This document shows, piece by piece, positions 53,598 through 63,932 of a stretch of DNA of 64,000 bases. Below the pieces are notes generated by a model. The model saw nothing but the letters and a program-made list of their open reading frames with translations, did no database searches and was not told the DNA's origin. The DNA lies in NCBI RefSeq assembly GCF_900116365.1, contig NZ_FPAG01000006.1:1-64000 (forward strand), given 5' to 3'. Positions within the stretch are counted from its first letter, which is position 1, and every line of letters starts with the position of its first letter. This DNA is from Zhouia amylolytica. Lineage in GTDB: Bacteria; Bacteroidota; Bacteroidia; Flavobacteriales; Flavobacteriaceae. Position numbers and translations under genes: made by a program.

Positions 53598-53792
53598 ATG
53601 CTAGTAATACCAATAAAAGAAGGAGAAAATATAGACAGAGCGCTAAAGCGTTATAAGCGAAAGTTCGATAGAACAGGTACTATGCGTCAGCTAAGAGGCA
53701 GACAGCAGTTTACAAAACCTTCTGTTGAAAGAAGAGCTGAAATACAAAAAGCACAATACATTCAGGGATTAAGAGATCAGGAAGAGATCTAG
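53598..53792 (+). CDS. rpsU: 30S ribosomal protein bS21
   Basis: Protein of 64 aa, basic. LVIPIKEGENIDRALKRYK and the long second helix (RRAEIQKAQYIQGL) match bS21, which contacts the 3' end of 16S rRNA. Single gene with its own promoter, SD sequence and terminator. In Bacteroidota it helps to hide the anti-SD (established for Flavobacterium). Confidence 0.96.
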   Translation: MLVIPIKEGENIDRALKRYKRKFDRTGTMRQLRGRQQFTKPSVERRAEIQKAQYIQGLRDQEEI

Positions 53793-53812
53793 TCTTATTG
53801 ATGTAAATGTTT

Positions 53813-53862
53813 AAGCCGTTATTGGGCAAAGTTTTTTAACTTTGTTTAATAACGGTTTTTTT
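53813..53862 (+). terminator. rpsU terminator
   Basis: AGCCGTTATT / AATAACGGTT stem with an inner CAAAG / CTTTG hairpin, then TTTTTTT. It ends directly before the xerC ATG. Confidence 0.82.
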
Positions 53863-54750
53863 ATGCCTTTTAAAAAATTTCACGATTATCTTGCTTTAGA
53901 AAAGAACTATTCAGTTCATACTATTACTGCCTATCTGAATGATCTTGAGGAATTCTCTTCGTATTGTAGTGAAGCATTTGGAGAAGGTGTTATCGATATG
54001 GTGAATTATTCACAGATTCGTTCCTGGATTATTGAATTGGTGGAACGAGGTGTTGCAAACAGGTCGGTTAACCGAAAGATATCGTCTTTAAAAGCTTACT
54101 ATAAATTTTTAATTAAAGTAGGGGTTATAGAGGTCCATCCGTTAGCCAAGCACAGGGCTCTTAAAACATCAAAAAAAGTAGAGGTTCCTTTTTCTGAACA
54201 GGAGATGATGAAGGTTTTTGAATCTTTATCGCCGGAGGATACGTTTGAGGCTACGAGGGATCGATTAATGATTGAATTGTTTTACGGTACGGGAATACGG
54301 CGGGCGGAGTTGATTAATTTAAAGGAAGGTGATTTAGATCTCTCGGGGAAAACTATTAAGGTATTGGGTAAAAGAAATAAGGAGCGCTATGTTCCTTTAT
54401 TGCCATTTGTGGAAGATTCTCTTCAGCGTTATTTGAGGCATAAGAGGGTTGTGGAGCATTCGGATTCAGGAGGCTTTTTATTTTTGTTAAAATCGGGTTA
54501 TAAAGTTTATGAAACGTTTGTTTATAGAGTAATAAATAATTATTTTAGTAAAGCATCTACGAAAGTAAAAAAGAGTCCACATATTCTCAGACATACATTT
54601 GCTACTCATTTACTAAATAAAGGTGCGGATTTAAATGCGGTGAAAGAATTACTGGGGCATTCCAGTCTGGCATCGACTCAGGTGTATACGCACAATAGTA
54701 TAGAGGAGTTGAAGAGGGCATATGGGAAAGCACACCCCAGAAACAATTAA
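53863..54750 (+). CDS. xerC: Tyrosine recombinase XerC
   Basis: Protein of 295 aa. An N-terminal SAM-like core-binding domain (FHDYLALEKNYSVHTITAYL) precedes the catalytic domain with GTGIRRAEL, HILRHTFATHLL, LGHSSLASTQVYTH (R-H-R-H-Y set). It resolves chromosome dimers at dif with XerD. Length and lack of an extra insertion argue against an integron integrase. ATG 53863 is used; an upstream TTG lies inside the rpsU terminator. Confidence 0.92.
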   Translation: MPFKKFHDYLALEKNYSVHTITAYLNDLEEFSSYCSEAFGEGVIDMVNYSQIRSWIIELVERGVANRSVNRKISSLKAYYKFLIKVGVIEVHPLAKHRALKTSKKVEVPFSEQEMMKVFESLSPEDTFEATRDRLMIELFYGTGIRRAELINLKEGDLDLSGKTIKVLGKRNKERYVPLLPFVEDSLQRYLRHKRVVEHSDSGGFLFLLKSGYKVYETFVYRVINNYFSKASTKVKKSPHILRHTFATHLLNKGADLNAVKELLGHSSLASTQVYTHNSIEELKRAYGKAHPRNN

Positions 54751-54798
54751 ATTTAATTCTTCCCGTTTTATTTGTTTAACCTTAAAAAATCAAACGAA

Positions 54799-55101
54799 AT
54801 GAAAGTAAACACTCAATCTGTTAATTTTGCAGCAGACCAAAAGTTGGTGGATTTCATTCAGAAAAGAATGGATAAGCTAGAGGTTTTTTATGATCGGGTA
54901 GTCCATTCGGATGTATACCTTAAAGTGCAGAAGACGAGTCAAAAGGAAAATAAAATTGTAGAGGTTAAAGTTCATGTCCCGGGAGATGAGTTTATGGTTA
55001 AAAAGCAGTGTAAGACTTTTGAGGAGGCGGTAGATAGTGCTGTCAGTTCTTTAGAGCGGGTGTTGGTAAAACGTAAAGAAAAGTTAAGAGCTCACATCTA
55101 G
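54799..55101 (+). CDS. hpf: Ribosome hibernation factor, HPF/RaiA family (short form)
   Basis: Protein of 100 aa from ATG 54799. The beta-alpha-beta-beta-beta-alpha fold is seen: MKVNTQSVNFAADQKLVDFI, KIVEVKVHVPGDEFMVKKQ, CKTFEEAVDSAVSSLERVL. Short HPF binds the 30S subunit and favours 100S dimers or inactive ribosomes. It follows xerC by 48 bases. Confidence 0.9.
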   Translation: MKVNTQSVNFAADQKLVDFIQKRMDKLEVFYDRVVHSDVYLKVQKTSQKENKIVEVKVHVPGDEFMVKKQCKTFEEAVDSAVSSLERVLVKRKEKLRAHI

Positions 55102-55124
55102 AATAAAAATTTTAGATATTTTGT

Positions 55125-55154
55125 TTTGAAAAAAAAATAAAATATATACATTTG
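55125..55154 (+). promoter_or_regulatory. Promoter of the tRNA-tuf operon
   Basis: TTTG (55125-55128), 18 bases, TACATTTG (55147-55154), about 38 bases before the first tRNA. Confidence 0.78.
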
Positions 55155-55191
55155 CAGTCCGTTAGAAATAGCGGACTTTTTTATTGTGTTT

Positions 55192-55265
55192 GCCGATGTA
55201 GCTCAGCTGGCTAGAGCAGCTGATTTGTAATCAGCAGGTCGTGGGTTCGAGTCCCTCCATCGGCT
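55192..55265 (+). tRNA. tRNA-Thr (TGT)
   Basis: 74 nt cloverleaf. Acceptor GCCGATG / CATCGGC, anticodon TGT in CTGATTTGTAATCAG, T-arm GTGGGTTCGAGTCCCTC. CCA is not encoded. Confidence 0.97.
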
Positions 55266-55305
55266 CAATAGAAAATAAAGAGAAAGTTCATTAAAATAAT
55301 GGTTT

Positions 55306-55388
55306 GGGGAGATACTCAAGCGGCCAACGAGGACAGACTGTAAATCTGTTGGTTTTTACCTTCGCAGGTTCGAATCCTGCTCTCCCCA
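55306..55388 (+). tRNA. tRNA-Tyr (GTA)
   Basis: 83 nt class II tRNA. Acceptor GGGGAGA / TCTCCCC, anticodon GTA in CAGACTGTAAATCTG, a long variable arm, and T-arm GCAGGTTCGAATCCTGC. Confidence 0.97.
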
Positions 55389-55433
55389 CTAAATAATGTT
55401 AACGACTCTATTGTTGAGTTGTTTGTTTAATAA

Positions 55434-55507
<74 letters not shown>

Positions 55508-55521
55508 TTTTAAATTTTCAA

Positions 55522-55593
55522 GCCGACGTAGCTCAGGGGTAGAGTGCTTCCTTGGTAAGGAAGAGGTCACGGGTTCAAATCCCGTCGTTGGCT
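55522..55593 (+). tRNA. tRNA-Thr (GGT)
   Basis: 72 nt. Acceptor GCCGACG / CGTTGGC with one G-U pair, anticodon GGT in CTTCCTTGGTAAGGAAG, T-arm ACGGGTTCAAATCCCGT. tuf begins 57 bases downstream. Confidence 0.97.
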
Positions 55594-55649
55594 CATGTGT
55601 TGTTTATTATTGAACACTAATATATAACTAAGATTAAAATTATTAAATC

Positions 55650-56837
55650 ATGGCAAAGGAAACTTTTGATCGTTCCAAACCGCACTTAAATATTGGTACT
55701 ATTGGACACGTAGATCACGGTAAGACTACCCTAACTGCTGCAATTACTAAGGTATTGGCAGATGCTGGTTTTTCAGATGCTCGTTCATTCGATTCTATCG
55801 ATAACGCACCGGAAGAAAAAGAAAGAGGTATTACAATTAATACTTCACACGTAGAATATCAAACAGCGAATCGTCACTATGCACACGTTGACTGTCCAGG
55901 TCACGCCGATTACGTTAAGAACATGGTAACTGGTGCTGCGCAAATGGACGGTGCTATCTTGGTAGTGGCTGCTACAGATGGTCCAATGCCACAAACTCGT
56001 GAGCACATCCTATTAGGTCGTCAGGTAGGTGTTCCAAGAATCGTTGTATTCTTGAACAAAGTTGATATGGTTGATGATGAGGAGCTTTTAGAGCTTGTTG
56101 AGATGGAAGTAAGAGAATTGCTTTCTTTCTACGAGTATGATGGTGACAATGGTCCTGTAGTTGCAGGTTCTGCTTTAGGTGCACTTAACGGTGAGCAAAA
56201 GTGGGTTGATACAGTATTGGAGCTTATGGAAGCTGTTGATAACTGGATTGAACTTCCTCAGCGTGACGTTGATAAGGATTTCTTAATGCCTATTGAAGAT
56301 GTATTTACAATTACTGGTCGTGGTACTGTTGCAACTGGACGTATCGAAACTGGTATTGCTCACACTGGTGATGCAGTAGATATTATCGGTATGGGAGCTG
56401 AGAAGCTTACATCGACTATTACAGGTGTTGAGATGTTCCGTAAGATTCTTGATGAAGGACAAGCTGGTGATAACGTAGGTATCTTATTAAGAGGTATTGA
56501 GAAGACCGATATCAAAAGAGGTATGGTTATCTGTAAGCCAGGTTCTGTAACTCCTCACTCTAAATTCAAAGCTGAGGTTTACGTTCTTAAGAAAGAAGAA
56601 GGTGGTCGTCACACTCCGTTCCACAACAACTATCGTCCGCAGTTCTATTTAAGAACAACTGACGTTACTGGTACAATTTCACTTCCTGACGGAGTTGAGA
56701 TGGTTATGCCAGGTGATAACTTGACTATTACGGTTGAACTATTAAGCCCGGTGGCTTGTAACGTAGGTTTACGTTTCGCTATCCGTGAAGGTGGTAGAAC
56801 TGTAGGTGCTGGTCAGGTAACTGAAATTTTAGACTAA
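55650..56837 (+). CDS. tuf: Elongation factor Tu
   Basis: Protein of 395 aa. GTPase that delivers aminoacyl-tRNA to the ribosome. P-loop GHVDHGKTT (about 18-26), DCPGHADYV and NKVD for guanine binding, and domains 2 and 3 complete to AGQVTEILD. Co-transcribed with the preceding tRNAs, as in many bacteria. Confidence 0.99.
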   Translation: MAKETFDRSKPHLNIGTIGHVDHGKTTLTAAITKVLADAGFSDARSFDSIDNAPEEKERGITINTSHVEYQTANRHYAHVDCPGHADYVKNMVTGAAQMDGAILVVAATDGPMPQTREHILLGRQVGVPRIVVFLNKVDMVDDEELLELVEMEVRELLSFYEYDGDNGPVVAGSALGALNGEQKWVDTVLELMEAVDNWIELPQRDVDKDFLMPIEDVFTITGRGTVATGRIETGIAHTGDAVDIIGMGAEKLTSTITGVEMFRKILDEGQAGDNVGILLRGIEKTDIKRGMVICKPGSVTPHSKFKAEVYVLKKEEGGRHTPFHNNYRPQFYLRTTDVTGTISLPDGVEMVMPGDNLTITVELLSPVACNVGLRFAIREGGRTVGAGQVTEILD

Positions 56838-56853
56838 TTTCACAATATATATA

Positions 56854-56887
56854 GTTTTAAGGTGTCTGCATGCGGATGCCTTAAAAC
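56854..56887 (+). other. Hairpin between tuf and tRNA-Trp
   Basis: GTTTTAAGG...CCTTAAAAC inverted repeat with inner GCATGC. It lacks a T-run, so it may be a processing or partial termination site. Confidence 0.55.
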
Positions 56888-56893
56888 TTGAAT

Positions 56894-56964
56894 ACGGGTG
56901 TAGTTCAATGGCAGAATAGCGGTCTCCAAAACCGTTGATGGGAGTTCGAATCTCTCCACCCGTG
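56894..56964 (+). tRNA. tRNA-Trp (CCA)
   Basis: 71 nt. Acceptor ACGGGTG / CACCCGT, anticodon CCA in CGGTCTCCAAAACCG, T-arm GGAGTTCGAATCTCT. The CCA tail is not encoded. secE starts 17 bases downstream. Confidence 0.97.
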
Positions 56965-56981
56965 CTAGAAAGACTTAAGCT

Positions 56982-57173
56982 ATGACAGTAATAAACTACA
57001 TAAAGGAATCTTTTGATGAGTTGAAAAACAATGTGACCTGGCCAACCTGGGCTGATGCTCAGAAATTAATGGTAACGGTTGCTGTTTTTTCTATTTTGTT
57101 TTCTTTAGCGACTTGGGGTGTTGATACGGTATTTACCAAGTTGATTGGTCTGTATTTTGATTTAATTGGTTAA
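56982..57173 (+). CDS. secE: Preprotein translocase subunit SecE
   Basis: Protein of 63 aa with one membrane helix (KLMVTVAVFSILFSLATWGV) preceded by the conserved amphipathic ESFDELKNNVTWPTWADAQ. It stabilises SecY in the translocon. 12 bases upstream of nusG. Confidence 0.95.
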   Translation: MTVINYIKESFDELKNNVTWPTWADAQKLMVTVAVFSILFSLATWGVDTVFTKLIGLYFDLIG

Positions 57174-57185
57174 ACCAGAAAGAAG

Positions 57186-57737
57186 ATGGCAGAGGGCTTG
57201 AAGAAACAATGGTATGTAGTTAGGGCTGTTAGTGGTCAGGAGAACAAGGTGAAATCTTATATTGAAAATGAGGTTTCTCGTCTTGGTTTTGAGGATTACG
57301 TAGAAGAGGTATTGGTTCCTACCGAGAAGGTGGTTCAGATCCGAAATGGCAAAAAAACAAATAAAGAACGCGTTTACTTTCCGGGGTATGTAATGGTGAA
57401 AGCCAATCTGGGTGGTGAGGTGGTTCACGTTATTAAATCTATTACAGGAGTGATCGGTTTTCTTGGTGAGGTAAAGGGAGGAGATCCTGTGCCTTTGAGA
57501 AAATCTGAGGTGAACAGAATGTTAGGAAAGGTTGATGAGCTTTCTGTAAAAACTGATAATGTAGCAATACCGTATACTGTTGGGGAGACTGTTAAAGTTA
57601 TTGATGGTCCTTTCAATGGGTTTAATGGTACTGTAGAAAAGGTAAATGAAGAGAAGCGTAAACTTGAGGTAATGGTTAAGATTTTTGGAAGAAAGACACC
57701 ATTGGAATTGAGTTATATGCAAGTGGAGAAAATTTAA
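57186..57737 (+). CDS. nusG: Transcription termination/antitermination factor NusG
   Basis: Protein of 183 aa. NGN domain (KKQWYVVRAVSGQENKVKSY; PGYVMVKANL) and KOW domain (VGETVKVIDGPFNGFNGTVE, about 127-146). It couples RNA polymerase to Rho or the ribosome. Confidence 0.98.
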   Translation: MAEGLKKQWYVVRAVSGQENKVKSYIENEVSRLGFEDYVEEVLVPTEKVVQIRNGKKTNKERVYFPGYVMVKANLGGEVVHVIKSITGVIGFLGEVKGGDPVPLRKSEVNRMLGKVDELSVKTDNVAIPYTVGETVKVIDGPFNGFNGTVEKVNEEKRKLEVMVKIFGRKTPLELSYMQVEKI

Positions 57738-57756
57738 TTTGTTACGCATATATAGA

Positions 57757-57783
57757 TTCGCCTAGCTTCCATAATTAGGCGAA
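57757..57783 (+). other. Hairpin between nusG and rplK
   Basis: TTCGCCTA / TAGGCGAA with a loop of about 11 bases and no T-run. It could be an L11-operon leader structure or processing site. Confidence 0.6.
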
Positions 57784-57811
57784 CGTAATTGTTTTAAATT
57801 GAACTATAACA

Positions 57812-58249
57812 ATGGCAAAAGAAGTAAGTAAAGTAGTTAAGCTACAAGTTAGGGGAGGTGCAGCGAACCCATCGCCGCCGGTTGGACCCGCTTTAGGTGC
57901 TGCCGGAGTTAACATCATGGAGTTCTGTAAGCAGTTTAATGCTCGTACGCAGGACAAACAGGGTAAAGTTTTACCTGTTGTTATCACGGTTTATAGTGAC
58001 AAGTCATTTGACTTTGTCGTAAAGACACCGCCAGCGGCAGTTCAGCTTTTGGAAGCGGCTAAGATTAAAAGTGGTTCAGGAGAGCCTAACCGTAAAAAGG
58101 TAGCAAAGATCACTTGGGATCAGGTGAAGACTATTGCAGAGGACAAAATGCAAGATTTAAATGCGTTTACTGTAGAGTCTGCTATGAGCATGGTTGCAGG
58201 TACTGCAAGATCTATGGGTATAACGGTAACAGGTGATAAGCCTTTTTAA
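57812..58249 (+). CDS. rplK: 50S ribosomal protein uL11
   Basis: Protein of 145 aa. Proline-rich N-terminus ([20 protein letters not shown]) and C-terminal RNA-binding domain ([14 protein letters not shown]). It binds the GTPase-associated centre of 23S rRNA. 18 bases before rplA. Confidence 0.99.
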   Translation: MAKEVSKVVKLQVRGGAANPSPPVGPALGAAGVNIMEFCKQFNARTQDKQGKVLPVVITVYSDKSFDFVVKTPPAAVQLLEAAKIKSGSGEPNRKKVAKITWDQVKTIAEDKMQDLNAFTVESAMSMVAGTARSMGITVTGDKPF

Positions 58250-58267
58250 TCTTAAAAGAATCTAGAA

Positions 58268-58957
58268 ATGGCAAAATTGACAAAAAAGCAAAAAGAAGCT
58301 TTAGCAAAAGTAGACAGAAGTAAATTATACTCTGTGGAAGAGGCTTCAGCTTTAGTTAAGGAAATCACTAATGTTAAGTTCGACGCATCTGTAGATTTAG
58401 CTGTTCGTTTAGGTGTAGATCCACGTAAAGCTAACCAAATGGTTAGGGGTGTTGTAACACTTCCACACGGAACAGGTAAAGATGTTAAGGTACTTGCGTT
58501 AGTAACTCCGGACAAAGAGGAGGAAGCTAAAGCAGCGGGAGCAGATTATGTAGGTTTAGATGAGTATCTACAAAAGATAAAAGACGGTTGGACAGATGTT
58601 GATGTAATTATCACTATGCCAAGCGTAATGGGTAAATTAGGTCCACTAGGTCGTATTTTAGGTCCTCGTGGTTTAATGCCTAACCCAAAAACAGGAACCG
58701 TTACTATGGATGTAGCTAAAGCGGTTAAAGAAGTTAAGGCTGGTAAGATCGATTTTAAAGTTGATAAGACTGGTATCGTTCATGCAGCTATTGGAAAAGC
58801 TTCTTTTTCACCAGAGCAAATTGCAGGTAACGCGAACGAATTAATTTCAACATTAATCAAATTGAAGCCAACTGCAGCTAAGGGAACTTATATCAAGAGT
58901 ATTTATATCTCTAGTACTATGAGTCCTAGTGTACCGGTAGATCCGAAAGCAGTTTAA
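58268..58957 (+). CDS. rplA: 50S ribosomal protein uL1
   Basis: Protein of 229 aa with the L1 signature [19 protein letters not shown] and PNPKTGTV. Forms the L1 stalk; in other bacteria it represses its own operon. A target hairpin may lie upstream of rplK (57757-57783). Confidence 0.99.
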   Translation: MAKLTKKQKEALAKVDRSKLYSVEEASALVKEITNVKFDASVDLAVRLGVDPRKANQMVRGVVTLPHGTGKDVKVLALVTPDKEEEAKAAGADYVGLDEYLQKIKDGWTDVDVIITMPSVMGKLGPLGRILGPRGLMPNPKTGTVTMDVAKAVKEVKAGKIDFKVDKTGIVHAAIGKASFSPEQIAGNANELISTLIKLKPTAAKGTYIKSIYISSTMSPSVPVDPKAV

Positions 58958-58983
58958 TTGGTAGTTAGAAATTTTTTTCAAGC

Positions 58984-59502
58984 ATGACAAGAGAAGAAAA
59001 ATTAACAGTAATAGAAGATTTAACTGCACAGTTAGCTGATAACGCAAACATCTACCTAGCAGATATTTCAGGTTTAGATGCACAAACTACTTCTAATTTA
59101 AGAAGAGCTTGTTTTAAAGCGAATATTACGCTTGCAGTTGTAAAGAACACATTGCTTACTAAAGCAATGGAAGCTTCTGATAAAGATTTCGGAGATCTTC
59201 CTTCTGTATTAAAAGGGAATACTTCTTTAATGTTTTCTGAAACTGGTAATGGACCAGCTAAGCTTATCAAAGAGTTTAGAAAGAAATCTGAGAAGCCTTT
59301 ATTGAAAGGTGCTTTTATTGAAGAGGCAGTTTATGTAGGGGATGACCAATTAGATGCCTTGGTTAGCATCAAGTCTAAGGAAGAAGTTATTGGAGATATC
59401 ATTGGATTACTTCAGTCGCCTGCTAAGAACGTTATTAGCGGTCTTAAATCAGGTGGTGGTAAATTGGCTGGTATTCTTAAGACTTTATCAGAAAAAGAAT
59501 AA
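58984..59502 (+). CDS. rplJ: 50S ribosomal protein uL10
   Basis: Protein of 172 aa. Starts TREEKLTVIEDLTAQLADNA and ends with the helix that carries L7/L12 dimers (SGLKSGGGKLAGILKTLSE). The leader before it is only 26 bases, so the classical L10 leader structure of E. coli is absent. Confidence 0.97.
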   Translation: MTREEKLTVIEDLTAQLADNANIYLADISGLDAQTTSNLRRACFKANITLAVVKNTLLTKAMEASDKDFGDLPSVLKGNTSLMFSETGNGPAKLIKEFRKKSEKPLLKGAFIEEAVYVGDDQLDALVSIKSKEEVIGDIIGLLQSPAKNVISGLKSGGGKLAGILKTLSEKE

Positions 59503-59551
59503 GTACGCACTTAATAATATTTATATTTTAAAATTTTAAAACGATAGAAAA

Positions 59552-59929
59552 ATGGCAGATTTAAAGGATTTTGCAGAAAAATTGGTTAACTTAACAGTTA
59601 AAGAAGTAAACGAGTTAGCTGATATCTTAAAAGAGGAATACGGTATAGAGCCTGCTGCTGCTGCTGTAGCTGTAGCTGGTGGTGCTGCTGGTGGAGATGC
59701 TGGTGCTGCTGAGGAGAAGTCTGAATTTGACGTAATTCTTAAGTCAGCAGGTGCTTCTAAGTTAGCAGTTGTTAAACTAGTTAAAGAATTAACTGGTTTA
59801 GGTCTTAAAGACGCTAAAGAGATGGTAGATGGCGCTCCAAAAGCTATCAAAGAAGGTGTAGCTAAAGATGAGGCTGAAGGTCTTAAGAAGTCTTTAGAAG
59901 AAGCCGGAGCTGAAGTAGAGCTTAAGTAA
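59552..59929 (+). CDS. rplL: 50S ribosomal protein bL7/L12
   Basis: Protein of 125 aa. N-terminal dimer domain, Ala/Gly hinge (about 35-55), and C-terminal factor-binding domain ([20 protein letters not shown]). Recruits translation GTPases. Confidence 0.99.
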   Translation: MADLKDFAEKLVNLTVKEVNELADILKEEYGIEPAAAAVAVAGGAAGGDAGAAEEKSEFDVILKSAGASKLAVVKLVKELTGLGLKDAKEMVDGAPKAIKEGVAKDEAEGLKKSLEEAGAEVELK

Positions 59930-59950
59930 GCATACCAGGCTAAAAACTTA

Positions 59951-59990
59951 CGGTTTAGGTCTTAGGAGAAATGTCCTCAAGACCTAAACC
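59951..59990 (+). terminator. Attenuator-like hairpin between rplL and rpoB
   Basis: CGGTTTAGGTCTTAGGA / TCCTCAAGACCTAAACC: about 12 outer pairs plus four inner ones, followed by CTTTTGCG. Partial termination here would set the ratio of L7/L12 to RNA polymerase. Confidence 0.7.
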
Positions 59991-60055
59991 CTTTTGCGTA
60001 TATAAATATATGCGTATATTACACTAAGGTACTTTAATCAAAATTTTGTCCATTG

Positions 60056-63000
60056 ATGTTCACAAATCAGACTGATAGAATTAATTTCGCTTCTGCTAAG
60101 AATACTCCGGAATACCCGGATTTCTTAGACATTCAGATTAAATCGTTTCAAGATTTCTTTCAACTTGAGACTAAATCGGAAGCGAGAACCAATGAAGGAT
60201 TGTATAACACCTTCATGGAGAACTTTCCCATAACTGATACCCGCAATCAATTTGTACTTGAATTTTTGGATTATTTTATTGATCCTCCTCGCTATAGTAT
60301 CCAGGAATGTATTGAGAGAGGTCTTACATACAGTGTGCCATTAAAAGCACGTTTGAAACTGTACTGTACAGATCCGGAGCACGAAGATTTTGAAACTATA
60401 GTTCAAGATGTATATTTGGGGACCATCCCTTACATGACTCCTAGTGGTACTTTTGTTATCAATGGAGCTGAAAGAGTTGTGGTATCTCAATTACACCGTT
60501 CTCCAGGGGTATTCTTTGGGCAATCATTTCACGCAAACGGAACCAAGTTATATTCTGCAAGGGTAATACCATTTAAAGGTTCTTGGATAGAGTTTGCTAC
60601 CGATATTAACAGCGTTATGTACGCTTATATCGACAGAAAGAAAAAGCTTCCTGTTACCACTTTATTCAGAGCAATCGGATTTGAAAGGGATAAGGATATT
60701 TTAGAGATATTCGATCTTGCTGAAGAAATTAAGGTTTCAAAAACAGGGCTTAAAAAATATTTAGGAAGAAAGTTAGCTGCTCGTGTTTTAAATACATGGC
60801 ATGAAGATTTCGTTGATGAGGATACGGGAGAAGTAGTTTCAATTGAACGTAACGAAATCGTTTTGGACAGGGATACAGTTCTTGAAAAAGATCATATTGA
60901 ACTCATACTTGAAGCGAATGTTAAGACTATTCTTTTACATAAAGAAGAAAGTTTAACGTCGGATTATGGGATCATTCACAATACATTACAAAAAGACCCT
61001 ACCAACTCTGAAAAAGAGGCGGTAGAACACATTTACCGTCAGCTACGTAATGCTGAACCACCTGATGAGGAAACTGCCCGAGGTATCATCGACAAGTTAT
61101 TCTTTTCAGATCAGCGTTATAACTTAGGTGGTGTAGGTCGTTACAGAATGAATAAGAAGTTAGGACTTGATATCTCTATGGATAAGCAGGTGTTAACTAA
61201 AGAAGATATCATTACGATCGTTAAGTATTTAATTGAGCTTATCAATTCAAAAGCGGAAGTTGATGATATCGATCACTTGTCAAACCGTCGTGTTCGTACT
61301 GTAGGTGAACAATTATCTACACAATTCGGAGTTGGTTTGGCGCGTATGGCACGTACTATTCGTGAGCGTATGAACGTTCGTGATAACGAGGTATTTACAC
61401 CGATAGATTTGATTAATGCTAAAACGCTTTCTTCGGTTATAAACTCGTTCTTTGGTACGAACCAGTTATCTCAGTTTATGGATCAAACGAACCCATTAGC
61501 GGAGATTACACATAAACGTAGATTATCTGCATTAGGACCAGGGGGTCTTTCGAGAGAAAGAGCAGGATTCGAGGTTCGAGATGTTCACTATACACATTAT
61601 GGTCGTTTGTGTCCAATCGAAACGCCTGAAGGTCCGAATATTGGATTGATTTCATCACTTGGGGTATTTGCTAAGGTGAATGCTATGGGATTCATTGAGA
61701 CTCCATATAGAAAAGTGGCTGAAGGTAAGGTAGATCTTAGCGAGATCCTTTATTTAAGTGCAGAAGAAGAAGAAGAGAAGAAGATTGCTCAGGCGAATAT
61801 TCCGCTTAAAGATGACGGAACTATAGACAAAGATCGTGTTATTGCACGTGAGGAAGGTGACTTCCCGGTTGTTGAGCCAACAGCAATTGACTATACTGAC
61901 GTAGCGCCGAACCAAATAGCGTCTATATCAGCATCTTTAATTCCATTCTTAGAGCACGATGATGCGAACCGTGCCTTAATGGGATCAAACATGATGCGTC
62001 AGGCAGTACCATTACTTCGTCCTCAATCACCTATTGTTGGTACAGGATTGGAGCGTCAGGTAGCGTCTGATTCAAGAGTGTTGATTAATGCTGAAGGTTC
62101 TGGTGAGGTTGATTACGTTGATGCAACTAAAATTACCATCAAATACGACAGAACTGATGATCAACAATTAGTGAGTTTTGATGATGATTATAAGACCTAT
62201 GATCTTGTAAAGTTCAGAAAGACGAACCAGGGGACTTCAATTAACTTAAAGCCTATCGTTAAGAAGGGTGATAAAGTTATTAAGAACCAGGTTTTATGTG
62301 AAGGATATGCTACACAGCAAGGAGAATTAGCACTTGGAAGAAACCTACAGGTGGCCTTTATGCCATGGAAAGGATATAACTTTGAGGATGCGATTGTTAT
62401 TTCTGAAAAAGTAGTAAGAGAGGATATCTTTACATCAATTCATATCGATGAGTATTCATTAGAGGTTCGGGACACCAAATTAGGTGCTGAAGAATTGACT
62501 AATGATATACCGAATGTTTCTGAAGAGGCTACCAAAGACCTTGATGAGAATGGAATGATCAGAGTTGGTGCTGAAGTTAAACCTGGAGATATTCTAATCG
62601 GTAAGATTACTCCAAAAGGAGAGTCTGATCCGACTCCGGAAGAAAAATTATTAAGAGCTATTTTCGGTGATAAAGCGGGTGATGTTAAGGATGCTTCATT
62701 AAAAGCGTCTCCGTCATTAAGCGGTGTTGTTATCGATAAGAAATTGTTTTCACGTGCTGTTAAAGACAAGCGCAAGAGAGCAAAGGATAAAGAAGATATA
62801 GCAAGATTAGAGGCTGAATATGGAGCTAAGTTTGATGTCTTAAAAGACAGACTTATTGAAAAGTTATTCACGCTGGTAAATGGTAAGACCTGTCAGGGTG
62901 TATTTAATGACTTAGGTGAAGAAGTATTGCCAAAAGGTAAGAAGTATACACTTAAGATGTTAAATGGTGTTGATGATTTTGCACATTTAGTTAGTGGTGT

Positions 63001-63865
63001 TTGGACGACTGATGATAAGACCAATGAACTTGTTAATGATCTTCTTCACAACTATAAGATTAAATTAAACGACCTTCAGGGAGCGTTAAGAAGAGATAAG
63101 TTTACGATCTCTGTAGGAGATGAGCTTCCGTCTGGAATCATGAAACTAGCTAAGGTTTATATCGCTAAAAAGCGTAAACTTAAAGTTGGTGATAAGATGG
63201 CAGGTCGTCACGGTAACAAGGGTATTGTTGCAAGAATCGTTAGACAAGAAGATATGCCATTCCTTGAAGATGGAACACCTGTTGATATTGTATTGAATCC
63301 GCTAGGGGTACCATCTCGTATGAACATTGGTCAGATCTATGAAACCGTATTAGGATGGGCCGGATTAAAATTAGGAAAGAAATTTGCTACGCCTATTTTT
63401 GACGGTGCTACATTGGATGAGATCAATGAATTTACTGATGAGGCAGGTATACCTAGATTTGGACATACTTACCTTTACGATGGTGGTACGGGTCAGCGTT
63501 TTGACCAGGCTGCTACAGTAGGGGTGATCTACATGTTAAAATTAGGTCACATGGTAGATGATAAGATGCACGCTCGTTCTATTGGACCATACTCACTGAT
63601 TACGCAACAGCCGCTTGGTGGTAAAGCCCAGTTTGGTGGTCAGCGTTTTGGAGAGATGGAGGTATGGGCACTTGAAGCTTATGGTGCATCAAGTACTTTA
63701 CGAGAGATCTTAACAGTAAAATCTGATGATGTTATTGGTAGAGCTAAGACGTATGAAACTATTGTTAAAGGGGAAGCGATGCCAGAGCCAGGATTACCTG
63801 AATCGTTCAATGTATTAATGCATGAACTTAAGGGACTTGGATTAGACATCAGATTAGAGGAATAA
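60056..63865 (+). CDS. rpoB: RNA polymerase beta subunit
   Basis: Protein of 1269 aa from ATG 60056 (a TTG stands one codon before). Core signatures: fork and rifampicin region [19 protein letters not shown] with [30 protein letters not shown], and the C-terminal [19 protein letters not shown]. The rifampicin region shows wild-type residues ([17 protein letters not shown]). A lineage-specific charged insertion is seen around 900-950 ([12 protein letters not shown]). Confidence 0.99.
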   Translation: MFTNQTDRINFASAKNTPEYPDFLDIQIKSFQDFFQLETKSEARTNEGLYNTFMENFPITDTRNQFVLEFLDYFIDPPRYSIQECIERGLTYSVPLKARLKLYCTDPEHEDFETIVQDVYLGTIPYMTPSGTFVINGAERVVVSQLHRSPGVFFGQSFHANGTKLYSARVIPFKGSWIEFATDINSVMYAYIDRKKKLPVTTLFRAIGFERDKDILEIFDLAEEIKVSKTGLKKYLGRKLAARVLNTWHEDFVDEDTGEVVSIERNEIVLDRDTVLEKDHIELILEANVKTILLHKEESLTSDYGIIHNTLQKDPTNSEKEAVEHIYRQLRNAEPPDEETARGIIDKLFFSDQRYNLGGVGRYRMNKKLGLDISMDKQVLTKEDIITIVKYLIELINSKAEVDDIDHLSNRRVRTVGEQLSTQFGVGLARMARTIRERMNVRDNEVFTPIDLINAKTLSSVINSFFGTNQLSQFMDQTNPLAEITHKRRLSALGPGGLSRERAGFEVRDVHYTHYGRLCPIETPEGPNIGLISSLGVFAKVNAMGFIETPYRKVAEGKVDLSEILYLSAEEEEEKKIAQANIPLKDDGTIDKDRVIAREEGDFPVVEPTAIDYTDVAPNQIASISASLIPFLEHDDANRALMGSNMMRQAVPLLRPQSPIVGTGLERQVASDSRVLINAEGSGEVDYVDATKITIKYDRTDDQQLVSFDDDYKTYDLVKFRKTNQGTSINLKPIVKKGDKVIKNQVLCEGYATQQGELALGRNLQVAFMPWKGYNFEDAIVISEKVVREDIFTSIHIDEYSLEVRDTKLGAEELTNDIPNVSEEATKDLDENGMIRVGAEVKPGDILIGKITPKGESDPTPEEKLLRAIFGDKAGDVKDASLKASPSLSGVVIDKKLFSRAVKDKRKRAKDKEDIARLEAEYGAKFDVLKDRLIEKLFTLVNGKTCQGVFNDLGEEVLPKGKKYTLKMLNGVDDFAHLVSGVWTTDDKTNELVNDLLHNYKIKLNDLQGALRRDKFTISVGDELPSGIMKLAKVYIAKKRKLKVGDKMAGRHGNKGIVARIVRQEDMPFLEDGTPVDIVLNPLGVPSRMNIGQIYETVLGWAGLKLGKKFATPIFDGATLDEINEFTDEAGIPRFGHTYLYDGGTGQRFDQAATVGVIYMLKLGHMVDDKMHARSIGPYSLITQQPLGGKAQFGGQRFGEMEVWALEAYGASSTLREILTVKSDDVIGRAKTYETIVKGEAMPEPGLPESFNVLMHELKGLGLDIRLEE

Positions 63866-63867
63866 AC

Positions 63868-63902
63868 GTAGTGGGCTTTCATATGCCCACTACCATTTTT
63901 TT
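63868..63902 (+). terminator. Terminator-like hairpin between rpoB and rpoC
   Basis: Perfect nine-pair stem GTAGTGGGC / GCCCACTAC with loop TTTCATAT, followed by CATTTTTTT. This is a textbook intrinsic terminator shape in the 67-base gap of a normally continuous operon. Confidence 0.78.
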
Positions 63903-63932
63903 ACATTAAATTACATTATCACCATTTATATC

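Noticed and set aside
53863-54750. Integron integrase for the array
   Set aside because: Length and motifs are those of XerC in a conserved chromosomal context; I do not see the extra insertion typical of IntI.
59536-59850. Minus-strand Ala/Ser-rich frame opposite rplL
   Set aside because: Shadow of the Ala-rich hinge of L7/L12.
62440-62871. 143-codon minus-strand frame inside rpoB
   Set aside because: Antisense shadow of a conserved gene without a motif or start context.
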